Source of the DNA: Gammaproteobacteria bacterium
GTDB taxonomy: Bacteria > Pseudomonadota > Gammaproteobacteria > Nevskiales > Nevskiaceae
DNA length: 64,000 bases
Direction of reading: 5' to 3'
Assembly: GCA_026398815.1 (NCBI GenBank)
Contig: JAPLSA010000012.1
Coordinates: 1 to 64,000 of the forward strand
In this document: positions 7,445-16,479 of the stretch, piece by piece
How positions within the stretch are numbered: position 1 is the stretch's first letter
Layout of the letters: each line of letters starts with the position of its first letter
The notes under the pieces: model-generated
Databases searched by the model: none
What the model saw: only the letters and a program-made list of their open reading frames with translations
What the model was told of the DNA's origin: nothing
Program-made: the position numbers and the translations under genes

Positions 7445-8512
7445 TCAGGATGCCGCGCCGATCACCGCCGCTTCCTGGGTCTTCACTGGCTTGCTGCCGA
7501 CCCGCGCCTGCAGTTCCAGCTGGCGGCGCACCCGGGCGGCATCGGCGTAGCGAGTCATGGTGCCGTTGGAATCGAGAAACACCATCAGCAACCGGCGGCC
7601 GAGCACGGTCGCATGCATGATCAGGCAGCGGCCCGCCTCGTTGGTGAAGCCGGTCTTCTGCAGGTCGATCTTCCAGTCGCTGCTGGTGCTGCGGACCAGG
7701 CGATTGCTGTTGACGAAGGTCAGCATCCGGCCCTTCACCCTGACGTCCGCTTCCGGCTGCGTCGAATAGGCGCGCAGCAGCGGCTTGGCGTGCGCGGCGC
7801 GGATCAGGTGCTGCAGGTCGCGCGCCGTCGACTGGCTGCCGTTCGACAAGCCGGCGGTGTCGGCGAAGCGGGTATGGGTCATGCCCAGCGCGCGCGCCTT
7901 CTCATTCATCGCAGCGATGAACGCCGTGCGGCCGCCGGGGAAATGCCGGCCGAGCGACTTGGCGGCGCGGTTCTCCGACGACATCAGCGCCAGCAGCAAC
8001 ATCTCGTCGCGGCGCAGTTCGGTGCCGACGGCGAGACGTGAATGGGTGTGGCGGTCGGTGTCGACATCTTCGGGGCCGATTTCCAGCACCTCGTCGAGCG
8101 GCAGGCCGGCGTCGAGCACGACGAGGCCGGTCATCAGCTTGGTCAGCGAGGCGATCGGCATCACCTCGTCGGGATTCTTCAGCGCCACCGGCTCGCCGCT
8201 GTCCTGGTCGACGACCAGCACGCTGTTCGAGCGCAGCGTCAGGTCACCGACGGCGGCGTCGACCGGGCTGATCGCGCGGGTCGCCTTGCCGCGCTTGCGC
8301 GGGGCGGGTTTGGCCTTGGCGGCGTTGCGGGTGGCCGGTGCTGCCGCCTTGCGTGCAGCCGGCCGGACGGCCGTCGCCGGGCGCTCCACGGTGCTGCCGG
8401 ATGCGGCTGCCTGGGCCGGTGCAAACGCCGTCGGCGCGAGTCCGCCGAGGGTCACGACGAGGCCGAGGATCACGGAACGGGGCGCGGGCCGGCGGAAAAA
8501 GGATGCGATCAC
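7445..8512 (-). CDS. pbpG: D-alanyl-D-alanine endopeptidase, PBP7 type
   Basis: A 355-residue peptidoglycan-cleaving enzyme of the penicillin-binding S11 family. The signal peptide spans about residues 1-36, then comes an Ala/Lys/Arg-rich linker (40-80), then the catalytic domain. All three active-site motifs are visible: S122-L-T-K125 (SxxK), S179-E-N181 (SxN) and K286-T-G288 (KTG). It should cut D-Ala-meso-DAP crosslinks in the periplasm. Length and motif spacing fit PBP7/PbpG better than the larger DacA/DacC carboxypeptidases. Start is GTG at 8512. It stands alone, with no operon partner. Confidence 0.85.
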   Translation of the reverse strand: MIASFFRRPAPRSVILGLVVTLGGLAPTAFAPAQAAASGSTVERPATAVRPAARKAAAPATRNAAKAKPAPRKRGKATRAISPVDAAVGDLTLRSNSVLVVDQDSGEPVALKNPDEVMPIASLTKLMTGLVVLDAGLPLDEVLEIGPEDVDTDRHTHSRLAVGTELRRDEMLLLALMSSENRAAKSLGRHFPGGRTAFIAAMNEKARALGMTHTRFADTAGLSNGSQSTARDLQHLIRAAHAKPLLRAYSTQPEADVRVKGRMLTFVNSNRLVRSTSSDWKIDLQKTGFTNEAGRCLIMHATVLGRRLLMVFLDSNGTMTRYADAARVRRQLELQARVGSKPVKTQEAAVIGAAS

Positions 8513-8687
8513 GTGGGCTCGGGGTCAGGCAGGTGTCAGTTCGTCTCGAAACTGTAGCAATTTGAACGACCTGCTGTCGCCATTTCCAGTAACTCCTGAT
8601 GTCCCCGGCAATGCCGCTGATCGGATGACGGCAGCAACCGACGGCAATCGACGGCACAGGCCGCTGGGCCTGCGACCGCCGCAAACG

Positions 8688-8719
8688 AAAAAGCCCGGCA
8701 TCGCAGCGCGATGCCGGGC
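8688..8719 (-). terminator. Rho-independent terminator downstream of the GST gene
   Basis: A perfect 12-bp stem (GCCCGGCATCGC at 8693-8704 and its complement at 8708-8719) with a 3-base loop is followed on the minus strand by five T (8692-8688). It lies 31 bp past the stop of the minus-strand GST gene. Confidence 0.85.
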
Positions 8720-8749
8720 CCTTCGCCGCAAACCGGCAGAGTGGCCGGA

Positions 8750-9403
8750 TCAGCCGCGCATCTTCACGTCAGCCCAGTTCGGGCTGAGGCTGGAAGCGGC
8801 ACTCGGGCGCGCATCCATCCGCTTGAACCAGGCGCTGATGTTGGCGTTGGCCGGATCGATCGGCTGGCCGACGTCTTTCACGAAATCCATGCAGCAGTAC
8901 AGGATGATGTCGGCGAGGCGGATCTCGTTGCCGACGATGAAGTTGCGGCCGGCCATCAGGCCGTCGATCTTCTTGACCCACTTCTGCGCCGACACCTTCA
9001 TCTCCGGCGCTGCCACCGGAATGCAGTGCACGCGGTCCTTGAACAGGCCGTAGCCCTCGGCATAGCGGAAGGCGTTGTACATGCTTTCGGTGACGTTCAG
9101 CTCGACGCGCCGCTGCCACTGGCGCGACTCGGCGCGCTGCTCGGCGTTGGCACCGATCAGCACCGGCGTCGGATGTTTCTCTTCGAGGTATTCGCAGATC
9201 GCCACGGTTTCACCGAGCACCGTGCCGTCATCCAGCTCCAGCGCCGGCGTCTGGCCGCCCGGGTTCTTGGCGAGATAAGCCGGCTGGCGGTTGTCGACCG
9301 CACCGAGGATGTCGATGTCCTGCTTGTCCAGGGTGATGCCCTTTTCGGCCAGGAACATGCGCACGGCGCGCGGGTTGGGGCCGAAGGAATTGATCAGCTT
9401 CAT
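8750..9403 (-). CDS. glutathione S-transferase family protein
   Basis: A 217-residue cytosolic protein. The N-terminal thioredoxin-like domain (about 1-80) contains NPGGQTPALELDDGTVLGETVAICEYLEE, the usual glutathione-binding cis-Pro and E-S/T-type region of the GST fold (here E-T). The C-terminal all-helical domain covers about 90-215. Substrate cannot be told; roles in detoxification of electrophiles or aldehydes are typical. It is a single gene followed by a strong terminator, and a ribosome site GAGGAGAA lies just before its ATG. Confidence 0.85.
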   Translation of the reverse strand: MKLINSFGPNPRAVRMFLAEKGITLDKQDIDILGAVDNRQPAYLAKNPGGQTPALELDDGTVLGETVAICEYLEEKHPTPVLIGANAEQRAESRQWQRRVELNVTESMYNAFRYAEGYGLFKDRVHCIPVAAPEMKVSAQKWVKKIDGLMAGRNFIVGNEIRLADIILYCCMDFVKDVGQPIDPANANISAWFKRMDARPSAASSLSPNWADVKMRG

Positions 9404-9613
9404 GGGTTCTCCTCATCGATGACGTTCTTGGGGGTGCGCCGCTGACATCCGACGCTCTTGCTGCCGATGAAACGGTCCCGGCAGGGTTCCGGAACATTGT
9501 TAAGAAAATTCGGCGAACCCCGGCATTCTGCATTCGCAGGCGCACGAATACCGATATAACCGGGCGATGAAGGGTTCGCCCCTTCGGGACTCGGCGCGAG
9601 CTTCGGGATAGCG
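9404..9613. other. intergenic region upstream of the GST gene
   Basis: The 210 bp separate the GST start from the stop of the minus-strand PQQ dehydrogenase. Apart from a 6-bp hairpin (GAAGGG-TTCGC-CCCTTC, about 9569-9585) without a T-tract, I see no defined element. The GST promoter should be here. Confidence 0.35.
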
Positions 9614-11398
9614 TCAGTCCGGCAGACCGAAGGTCACCACGGCATCGCCCTGGCGATAGCCCCAGATGGCACTGCCGCCGGCCGCCACCGTGATGTAGGG
9701 CTTGCCGTCGATGACATAGGCCACCGGCGGCGCGTTGGCGCCGGCCCCGCAGTTGAACTGCCAGAGCCGCTTGCCGGTGGCCGAATCGAAGGCCGACAGG
9801 TGACCGTCACCCTCGCCGGTGAACACCACCCCGCCCTTCAGTGCCAGCACGCCGCCGATCAGCGGCTGCGGCGTGCGCGTCGTCCAGGCGAGCTTGCCGC
9901 CTCGGTTCAGGTCGACGGCCACCAGCGCGCCCCAGCGTTCGCCCGACGACGGCTCGGCCGCGAAGTACGGCACCGCCGGCTTGCCGTCGGCGGCCGGGAT
10001 TTCCTTGACCGTGTAGGTGGTCGGCCAGTGCATCGCCGCGACGAAGGCCAGCCCGCGCGGCGCATCGACCGCCACCGGCGACCAGTTCACGCCGCCGCCG
10101 ATTCCGGGGGCGATGGTGACGCCGGCCGGCGTCGGCTGGGCGAACAGGTTCTGCTGCGGCACGAAGGCGTCGGACTTGTACAGCAGCCGGCCGTCGGCGC
10201 GGTCGTGGACGAACATCCAGCCGAGCTTCGATGCCTGCGCCACCGCCGGCACCCGCTTGCCGTCGACGGTGGCGTCGATCAGCACCGGCGGCGAAGCAAC
10301 GTCATAGCCCCAGAGATCGTGCGGCACCTGCTGCCAGTGCCACAGGCGGCGGCCGGTGCGGCCATCGATCGCGACCAGGCTGGAGGTGTAGAGGTTGTCG
10401 CCCGGACGGCCGTCGCCGTTCATCTGCGGGCTGGGATTGCCGACGCCGAAGTAGACGATGCCGGTGGCCGGGTCGACCGCCGGCGTCGAGTAGATCGAGC
10501 CGCCGCCGCTTTTCCAGGCGTCGCGGCGGGCTTCCGCCTGCGCACGCTCGGCGGCGAGATCGCGGTTCATCGGCACGCTGCCGGCAGCGATCGCCGAGAA
10601 ATCGCCTTCCCAGCCGCCGTCCTCGGGCTTGGCGATGGTGTCGAAACGCCACAGCGGCTTGCCGGTGGCGGCGTCGAAGGCGGCGAGAAAGCCGACGCCT
10701 CCGAAAGCGCCCGGCAGACCGACCACGGCGCCCAGCGGTGCGCCCGGCCGCGTGCTGTCCAGATGCAGTCCGTAGCCGAGGCCATTGGCGCCGACGATCA
10801 CCCGGTCCTCGAACACCAGCGGTGCCGCCGCCAGGCCGACACCCGACGCGCCGCTGACCTTCTGGCCTTTCAGCTGGTCGCTGGCAGCCAGCCCGGCCAC
10901 GGTTTCCTCGGGCCGGTCATTGCGGGCGACCTCGACATCCCACAGCAGCTTGCCGCTGGCTGCATCGAGGGCAATGAGCCGGGCATCGACGGTGCCGACG
11001 AACACCCGGCCGTTGGCGACCGCCACCCCGCGGTTGGCCGGCCCGCAGCAGATCTTCTCGACGCGCTTGACGTGCTCGTAACGCCACAGCTCGCGGCCGG
11101 TGCGGGCGTCGAGCGCCACCACGTGGGCGCCCGGCAGCGACACGTACATGCGGCCGTCGACGACGATCGGCGTGGCCTGGAAGGTGCCGCTGACGCCGCT
11201 CTGGTAGATCCACTTCGGCACCAGCTTGCCGACCGTCTTCGGGTTGATCGCGGTGATCGCGGCCAGCCGGTGGTTGGCGGCATCCAGCCCGTAGAGCGGC
11301 CAGTCGAGCGTGGCCGGTGCAGTCCCTGCTGCCGCGCTTCCGGTCAGCGTGATCAGCGCAGCGGCCGTGAAGCGGTGCAGCAGGTTGCGGGCGGTCAT
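9614..11398 (-). CDS. periplasmic PQQ-dependent dehydrogenase, GDH-like type
   Basis: A 594-residue beta-propeller quinoprotein with an N-terminal signal peptide (about 1-24). It has the adjacent-cysteine pair C117-C118 that forms the PQQ-stacking disulfide in methanol/ethanol dehydrogenases. The catalytic Asp is likely D366 in HDLWGYDVASPPVL, a context resembling the glucose/polyol dehydrogenase branch; position +2 is Ala368, so there is no lanthanide-type DxD. Repeated W-docking motifs (T/SGKxLW) are visible. It is the last gene of the minus-strand run from 14441. Substrate unknown: an alcohol, polyol or aldehyde. Its 4-bp ATGA overlap with the hydrolase gene indicates co-translation. Confidence 0.8.
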   Translation of the reverse strand: MTARNLLHRFTAAALITLTGSAAAGTAPATLDWPLYGLDAANHRLAAITAINPKTVGKLVPKWIYQSGVSGTFQATPIVVDGRMYVSLPGAHVVALDARTGRELWRYEHVKRVEKICCGPANRGVAVANGRVFVGTVDARLIALDAASGKLLWDVEVARNDRPEETVAGLAASDQLKGQKVSGASGVGLAAAPLVFEDRVIVGANGLGYGLHLDSTRPGAPLGAVVGLPGAFGGVGFLAAFDAATGKPLWRFDTIAKPEDGGWEGDFSAIAAGSVPMNRDLAAERAQAEARRDAWKSGGGSIYSTPAVDPATGIVYFGVGNPSPQMNGDGRPGDNLYTSSLVAIDGRTGRRLWHWQQVPHDLWGYDVASPPVLIDATVDGKRVPAVAQASKLGWMFVHDRADGRLLYKSDAFVPQQNLFAQPTPAGVTIAPGIGGGVNWSPVAVDAPRGLAFVAAMHWPTTYTVKEIPAADGKPAVPYFAAEPSSGERWGALVAVDLNRGGKLAWTTRTPQPLIGGVLALKGGVVFTGEGDGHLSAFDSATGKRLWQFNCGAGANAPPVAYVIDGKPYITVAAGGSAIWGYRQGDAVVTFGLPD

Positions 11399-12345
11399 TT
11401 CGGCTTCGATCTCGGGATCGTGGGCAGGGTGTCCAGCTCGTATGCCGGGTACAGGTGCGAAACGGAGCGCTCGTACTCGGTGCGCAGCACTGCCAGATGG
11501 CGGAAGCGCTCGGGCACCGGCAATTGCAGCACTTCGGGCATGTCCAGACCACGGCGGGCCGCCCCCTGCAGGCTGTCCCTCAGCCAGCGCAGGTAGTCGC
11601 GCGTCTGGGCGATGCCGGCGTGGTCGCGCAGCAGCGGGCCGTGGCCCGGCACCAGCGCCGCGAACGGCAGCGCGTCGATGGCATCGAGCGTCGTCAGCCA
11701 GGCCGGGATATCGGCGTTCGGCGTGGTCGGCGTGCGGTCGAAGAACACCAGATCGCCTGCGAACAGCGTGCGCGTGGTTTCGTCGAACACCATCAGATCG
11801 GCATCGGTATGGCCACGCGCGGCGATCAGCCGCAGCTTGCGGCCAGCGATGGTGACTGCGCCGTCGTGCGCCTCGGCGTTCGGCAGGCGCACCTCGGTGT
11901 CGCGCATCGCATCGCCCACCAGCCGGTACAGGTTGCCGAGCAGCGCGTCACCGCTTTGCGTCAGCGTGGTGGTGGTGGCCGGCAGGCTGGCCACCGGAAC
12001 GCCCGGATACGCCTGGCTGCCGAGCACGTGGTCCGGGTGCGCGTGGGTCAGCAGCACCTGCACGACCGGCTTGCCGGTGAGCTTGGCGATGGCCGCGCGC
12101 TGCTGCTCGCCGTAGCCCTTCGACGGACCGCTGTCGATGACGATGACGCCGCCGGGCGCGATGATGAAGCCGGTGTTGACGATGTTGCCGCCGTTGTCGC
12201 GGCTGAAGTTTTCCGACTTGCCGATCAGCGTGTAGACGCCATCGGCGACCGGCACCGGCTGCAGCCGGTAATCGAAGCCGGTGGCGCTAGCCAGGGTCGA
12301 CACGCCGGCGGCGGCCAGCGCCGCGAGCAGCCGCAGCCAGCTCAC
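11395..12345 (-). CDS. quinoprotein relay system zinc metallohydrolase (MBL fold)
   Basis: A 316-residue metallo-beta-lactamase-fold protein with a signal peptide (about 1-22). The zinc motif H101-x-H103-x-D105-H106 is complete, and later ligands appear as GHT (about residue 179), AGD and PGHG. It belongs to the metallohydrolases that accompany quinoprotein dehydrogenases and SoxYZ-like carriers ("relay system" genes, related to SoxH). Biochemical activity is unproven in that group. The GTG start at 12345 overlaps the TGA of the SoxYZ-like gene; its own stop overlaps the start of the PQQ dehydrogenase. Confidence 0.85.
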   Translation of the reverse strand: MSWLRLLAALAAAGVSTLASATGFDYRLQPVPVADGVYTLIGKSENFSRDNGGNIVNTGFIIAPGGVIVIDSGPSKGYGEQQRAAIAKLTGKPVVQVLLTHAHPDHVLGSQAYPGVPVASLPATTTTLTQSGDALLGNLYRLVGDAMRDTEVRLPNAEAHDGAVTIAGRKLRLIAARGHTDADLMVFDETTRTLFAGDLVFFDRTPTTPNADIPAWLTTLDAIDALPFAALVPGHGPLLRDHAGIAQTRDYLRWLRDSLQGAARRGLDMPEVLQLPVPERFRHLAVLRTEYERSVSHLYPAYELDTLPTIPRSKPK

Positions 12346-13112
12346 GGCGTGATCTCGGCCGAGAACCGGTTGCCCTGGATGTCGCCGCCGCTGACCTGTA
12401 CCGCACCGCTGCCCTTGAGGTCGAAGCTGAGCACCGGGTTTTCGGCGACCGGCTCGAAGGTGTTGAGCCGCGCCAGCATCACGCCCTTGCTATCGCTGAG
12501 CACTATGCGATCGATGTAGAACGCCGGGATGCCGTTGGCGAGGCCGGTGTCCATCGGGTGGATCACGCGCAGCCGCAGCCGCTGGCCGCTGTGGTCGTCG
12601 GCCGGCCACAGGCGGCCGCGCACTTCGTTCAGCCGCGTTTGCCAGACCGGATCGGCGCTGCCGTAGCTCGGCGTCGTGCAGCCACCGCCGGCCGCACTGA
12701 GCCAGACGCCGCCGAGGTGCCAGACGCCGTCCCGGGTCCGCGCCGCGACGCGGACCGGCGTCGACTGCTCAACCTTGAAGCGGAACGCGAGCGACGGCTG
12801 CGCCCGCAGCGGCTCGTAGCTGAGGATCTTCTGGATCGGATTGAGATCGGCGACGACCAGCATCTCCTGGACATCCGCCAGGCCGTCGGCGCTGATCTGC
12901 ACCGGCACGTCGAGCGGGTCTTCAGCGCTGGCCGGTGCAATGACCTTGACCCGGGCGTCGAACACCACTGGCTGCCCCTTGAAATAGCGGCCGGCGATCG
13001 TGCTCCAGGCCGGCGAGTTCAGCGGATCAGCCGGCAGTTCGGCGGCGGCCAGCACCGGCCCGCCGACCATCAGCCCGAGCCCGGCCAGCACCTGCAGCAG
13101 TCGCTTCGTCAT
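12342..13112 (-). CDS. quinoprotein dehydrogenase-associated SoxYZ-like carrier
   Basis: A 256-residue periplasmic protein (signal peptide about 1-23) that fuses a SoxY-like and a SoxZ-like immunoglobulin-type domain. SoxY carries substrate on a Cys near its C-terminus (GGCG); here the joint between the two domains has GGGC145TTP, so the carrier Cys seems kept though the tail is not terminal. Family knowledge links this fusion to PQQ dehydrogenases and the metallohydrolase next to it. What is carried is unknown. It lies between the MoxJ-like binding protein gene and the metallohydrolase gene. Confidence 0.85.
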   Translation of the reverse strand: MTKRLLQVLAGLGLMVGGPVLAAAELPADPLNSPAWSTIAGRYFKGQPVVFDARVKVIAPASAEDPLDVPVQISADGLADVQEMLVVADLNPIQKILSYEPLRAQPSLAFRFKVEQSTPVRVAARTRDGVWHLGGVWLSAAGGGCTTPSYGSADPVWQTRLNEVRGRLWPADDHSGQRLRLRVIHPMDTGLANGIPAFYIDRIVLSDSKGVMLARLNTFEPVAENPVLSFDLKGSGAVQVSGGDIQGNRFSAEITP

Positions 13113-13139
13113 GCGGACTCCCGGTTGCAGCCGGCCCGG

Positions 13140-14009
13140 TCAGCGAAGACCGGGCGCGGTGTAGTCCATGCCGTGGCGGGCGTAGATCGCCTTCAGCTCG
13201 CCACTCTCGATCAACTTCGCCATCGCGTTGGCCAGCGCATCGCGCAGCTTCGGGCTGTCCTTCTTCACCGCGATGCCCAGTTCCCAGGCGCCGTGGTAGA
13301 TGCCCTGCAGCACCAGCGGCTGCGGTGCGGCGTAACGGGCTGGACAGCTGTTGTCGTGCATCAGCCCCTGCAGCTCGCCCTTCGGCGCGATCGCGCTGTC
13401 GAGCGTGCCATCGCAATAGGCTTTCACGGCTTCGGCCAGGGTCGGATACCGGCGCACGGCCTTGGCGATGGCGCCGCCGTGGAAGTTGGTCAGGTACTGG
13501 TCGGCCAGCGTGCCCAGTTCCGCGCCCACCTTGTGGCCGTCCAGATCGTCGAGCGTGCTGTAGCTGCCGAACCGCTTCGGGTCGAACGACACCGCCAGCG
13601 CCTCGCGGTAATAGACGCCGAAGATCGACACCTTGTCCTGACGGGCAACGTACTGCGGATCGGCACCGACGTGCAGCATGACGTCGCCGACCGTGCCGCC
13701 GACGACCGTGCCGCGCCACAGCTGGTTGCGCAGGTCGTCGTCGAGATCGTCGCCGGGAATGAAGGTGCGGAAGTTCGCCTTCAGGTTCAGCGCCGCCGCC
13801 AGCGCGGTGCCCATGTCGACGTCGACACCGGTGAACTGGCCGCCGTGCTCGTCGGAGTACGGCGGGAAGTCGCGATAGACGATGAACTCGATGGCGCCCT
13901 TCTGGCGGACCCGATCAAGCCCGTCGACATCATCGTCGGCGCGCGCGGTCGCCGAGATCGTCGAGGCCAGCAGCGCCAGCCCCGCGAACATTGCCTTGTA
14001 GGGCTTCAT
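13140..14009 (-). CDS. quinoprotein-associated periplasmic binding protein, MoxJ-like
   Basis: A 289-residue protein with a signal peptide (about 1-24) and a family 3 solute-binding fold. It belongs to the quinoprotein dehydrogenase-associated binding proteins related to MoxJ/XoxJ, which are thought to help dehydrogenase maturation or activation in the periplasm rather than transport. No permease or ATPase gene adjoins it, which supports a chaperone-like role. It is 6 bp downstream of the cytochrome c-550 gene and 27 bp upstream of the SoxYZ-like gene in the same operon. Confidence 0.8.
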   Translation of the reverse strand: MKPYKAMFAGLALLASTISATARADDDVDGLDRVRQKGAIEFIVYRDFPPYSDEHGGQFTGVDVDMGTALAAALNLKANFRTFIPGDDLDDDLRNQLWRGTVVGGTVGDVMLHVGADPQYVARQDKVSIFGVYYREALAVSFDPKRFGSYSTLDDLDGHKVGAELGTLADQYLTNFHGGAIAKAVRRYPTLAEAVKAYCDGTLDSAIAPKGELQGLMHDNSCPARYAAPQPLVLQGIYHGAWELGIAVKKDSPKLRDALANAMAKLIESGELKAIYARHGMDYTAPGLR

Positions 14010-14015
14010 CCGGCG

Positions 14016-14441
14016 TTATTCGACGTGGATGCTGACGAGGTAGCTGCGGATCGCCCAGATCGCTTCTTCCTTGAACACGTCCTTGAACGGCGGCATGTAG
14101 GTGACGCCGTTGCGAACCGCGCCGTTCTGGACCTTGCCCTTGAAGTATTCGTCGGTCGGCTGGTCGGTCGGCAGGTAGCGCAGATCCGGCGCGATGCCGC
14201 CCGACACGGCGCCGAGGCCATGGCAGCGGGCGCAGTTCTGGTTGAACGCCGAGGAACCCAGCTTGATCGCGTCGGCGTTGCCGACGTAGGGGTTCTTGTC
14301 GACCGGCCCCTTCAGCGGCGGCAGCTTCGAGGTGTCGACAGCCTGCGGGGTGACATCGCCGTGGGCGAATACGGAGCTGCTCAGCAGGCCGAGGGCGGCG
14401 ACGGCAGCGATGGCGGAAGACTTGATCAGATTACGGGTCAT
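14016..14441 (-). CDS. pedF: cytochrome c-550, PedF/ExaB-like electron acceptor
   Basis: A 141-residue monoheme cytochrome with a signal peptide (about 1-26). The heme site is C70-A-R-C73-H74, and Met in TYMPPF (around residue 115) is the probable distal ligand. Sequence layout fits the c-550 that accepts electrons from quinoprotein ethanol dehydrogenases (ExaB in Pseudomonas aeruginosa, PedF in P. putida). It is the first gene of the minus-strand operon that continues with the MoxJ-like, SoxYZ-like, hydrolase and second PQQ dehydrogenase genes, and lies just downstream of the ExaA/PedH-like gene behind a terminator. Confidence 0.85.
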   Translation of the reverse strand: MTRNLIKSSAIAAVAALGLLSSSVFAHGDVTPQAVDTSKLPPLKGPVDKNPYVGNADAIKLGSSAFNQNCARCHGLGAVSGGIAPDLRYLPTDQPTDEYFKGKVQNGAVRNGVTYMPPFKDVFKEEAIWAIRSYLVSIHVE

Positions 14442-14534
14442 CGTGGTTTCCAGTGTTGCGTGAAGGAAATTCCGGTACGTGGAATCGTGGAAAGTTGAAC
14501 GGGGTTCGGGAATACAGGTGAGACCGCGTGAATC

Positions 14535-14568
14535 GAAAAAGGAGCCCGAATGACCGGACTCCTTTTTC
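14535..14568 (-). terminator. terminator between the alcohol dehydrogenase and cytochrome genes
   Basis: GAAAAAGGAG (14535-14544) pairs with CTCCTTTTTC (14559-14568). On the minus strand the stem ends in a run of T, and the plus strand also reads a T-run, so it can act both ways. It lies 39 bp after the stop of the PQQ alcohol dehydrogenase and would uncouple it from the cytochrome operon. Confidence 0.75.
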
Positions 14569-14606
14569 GTTCCGCTTATCGTGTAGTCAGACGCAACGCG
14601 CGAGGC

Positions 14607-16394
14607 TTACTGCTGGGCCAGCGTGGCCTTGCCAGCCTTGTGCAGCTTGAAGACCCAGAACGAGCCACCCTGGCTGATGTCCTTGACCTTCTTGGCGACT
14701 TCGCCGCCCCACAGCGGGACCGCACCGCCCCAGCCCGAGGCGACGCCGATGTACTGCTCGCCATCCATTTCCCAGGTGGTCGGCTGGCCGACGACGCCCG
14801 AGCCGGTCTGGAACTTCCACAGCTCCTTGCCCGTCTTGGCGTCGAAGGCCTTCAGGAAGCCTTCCGGCGTGCCGGTGAACACCAGGTTGCCGGCGGTGGT
14901 CATCACGCCACCCCACAGCGGAGCCGGGTTCTTGTACTCCCAGACGATCTTGCCGGTGGCCGGATCCATCGCGCGCAGCGCGCCGATGTAGTCGTCATAC
15001 AGCGGCTTGATGGTGAAGCCGGCGCCGAGGTAGGCCGCACCCTTCTTGTAGGTGATCGGCTCGTTCCAGATGTCCATGCCCCACTCGTTGGCCGGCACGT
15101 AGAACAGCCCGGTCTGGCCCGAGTACGCCATCGGCATCCAGTTCTTGCCGCCGAGGAACGACGGCGCCGCGAACACCGAGGAACCCTTCTCGGCCTTCTG
15201 CGGATCGCCCGGACGGTTGTTGGTCTCCACCGGACGGCCGGTCTTCAGGTCGACGCCCGAGGCCCAGGTCTGCTTGGTGACGAACGGGCTGGCCGACAGC
15301 AGCTTGCCGTTCTCGCGGTTCAGCACGTAGAAGAAGCCGTTGCGATCGGCTTTGGCGCCGGCCTTGACGGTCTTGCCATCCTTCTTCATGTCGAAGGAGA
15401 TGAACTCGTTGACGCCGTCGAAATCCCAGTGGTCGTTCGGCGTGCCCTGATAGCTCCACTCGATCTTGCCGGTATCGGCGTTGATCGCGACGGTGGAGGT
15501 CGAGTAGAGGTTGTCGCCCGGACGGGTGAAGGCGTTCCACGGTGCCGGATTGCCGGTGCCGCAGTAGATCTGGTTGGTATCCGCACCGTAGGTGCAGCCC
15601 AGCCAGGTGGCAGCGCCGCCGGTCTTCCAGAGATCACCCGGCCAGGTGGCGTTAGTCTTGCCGGAAATGCCGTTCTCCTTGCCGTTCAGGTAGCCCATGT
15701 GGCCTTCGACGGTCGGACGCGACCAGACCATCTTGCCGGTCTTGGCGTCACGCGCTTCGACACGGCCGACGACACCGAACTCGCCGCCCGACACGCCGGT
15801 GATCAGCTTGCCCTTCACGATCAGCGGCGCTGCCGTGTACGAGTAGCCGCCCTTGAAGTCGTCGATGGTTTCGGTCCAGACCACCTTGCCGGTGTCGGCG
15901 TTCAGCGCGACGAGCTTTGCGTCCAGCGTGCCGAAGATCACCAGATTGTCGTACAGCGCGGCACCGCGGTTGACCACATCGCAGCACGGCACGATGCCTT
16001 CCGGCAGGCGATGCTCGTAGGACCACAGCTTCTGGCCGGTCTTCTGGTCGAGCGCCCACAGGCGCGAGTAGGAACCGGTGATGAAGATCTTGCCGTCATG
16101 CACCAGGGCCTGAGTTTCCTGGCCGCGCTGCTTTTCGCCACCGAACGAGAACGACCAGGCCGGCACCAGATCGACGACGGTGTCGGAGTTGATCTGGGTC
16201 GAGCTGCTGAAACGCTGACCGGACGTGCCCATGCCCACCGTCAGCACGTCGTTCGGCGTGTTCTGGTCATTCAGGATCATGGCGTCGGTCACCGGGCCGG
16301 CGAAGGCCGACGAGATGCCGGCGGCCAGCGCCAGACCGACGAAGGCCTTGAAGCCGGCCCCGGCGGTGATGCGTGCTACTGCGTTACTGGACAT
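14607..16394 (-). CDS. pedH: PQQ-dependent alcohol dehydrogenase, ExaA/PedH type, predicted lanthanide-dependent
   Basis: A 595-residue periplasmic quinoprotein (signal peptide about 1-32) that oxidises primary alcohols. The disulfide pair C137-C138 stacks on PQQ. The catalytic Asp is D324 in [10 protein letters not shown], and D326 two residues on is the extra Asp that coordinates rare-earth ions in XoxF and PedH; calcium enzymes of this family have Ser or Ala there. The C-terminal half ([34 protein letters not shown]) is closely like ExaA/PedE/PedH. A good sigma-54 promoter lies 70-85 bp upstream, and GAGGAG precedes the ATG. Symbol given by resemblance; metal use is a prediction. Confidence 0.85.
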   Translation of the reverse strand: MSSNAVARITAGAGFKAFVGLALAAGISSAFAGPVTDAMILNDQNTPNDVLTVGMGTSGQRFSSSTQINSDTVVDLVPAWSFSFGGEKQRGQETQALVHDGKIFITGSYSRLWALDQKTGQKLWSYEHRLPEGIVPCCDVVNRGAALYDNLVIFGTLDAKLVALNADTGKVVWTETIDDFKGGYSYTAAPLIVKGKLITGVSGGEFGVVGRVEARDAKTGKMVWSRPTVEGHMGYLNGKENGISGKTNATWPGDLWKTGGAATWLGCTYGADTNQIYCGTGNPAPWNAFTRPGDNLYSTSTVAINADTGKIEWSYQGTPNDHWDFDGVNEFISFDMKKDGKTVKAGAKADRNGFFYVLNRENGKLLSASPFVTKQTWASGVDLKTGRPVETNNRPGDPQKAEKGSSVFAAPSFLGGKNWMPMAYSGQTGLFYVPANEWGMDIWNEPITYKKGAAYLGAGFTIKPLYDDYIGALRAMDPATGKIVWEYKNPAPLWGGVMTTAGNLVFTGTPEGFLKAFDAKTGKELWKFQTGSGVVGQPTTWEMDGEQYIGVASGWGGAVPLWGGEVAKKVKDISQGGSFWVFKLHKAGKATLAQQ

Positions 16395-16463
16395 TTTTAT
16401 TTCTCCTCAAGGCTTTGTTGTGTACGGGTGTGGCGGGCAACGACTGTCACCGGCGCGCCCTAA

Positions 16464-16479
16464 AGCACGATCAGTGCCA
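16464..16479 (-). promoter_or_regulatory. sigma-54 (-24/-12) promoter of the PQQ alcohol dehydrogenase gene
   Basis: On the minus strand the sequence reads TGGCACTGATCGTGCT: GG and GC are exactly 10 bases apart, and -24 TGGCAC is a perfect match to the consensus TGGCACG-N4-TTGCW, with GTGCT at -12. The predicted transcription start near 16453 leaves a leader of about 60 bases before the ATG at 16394. Confidence 0.75.

Noticed and set aside
12558-14498. Long plus-strand open frame opposite the SoxYZ-like, MoxJ-like and cytochrome genes
   Set aside because: The minus-strand proteins have signal peptides, a CxxCH heme motif and family matches; the plus frame has none.
14442-14534. Sigma-54 promoter before the cytochrome c-550 gene
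   Set aside because: The nearest GG/GC pair on the minus strand is spaced 12 rather than 10 bases, so no -24/-12 element is supported.
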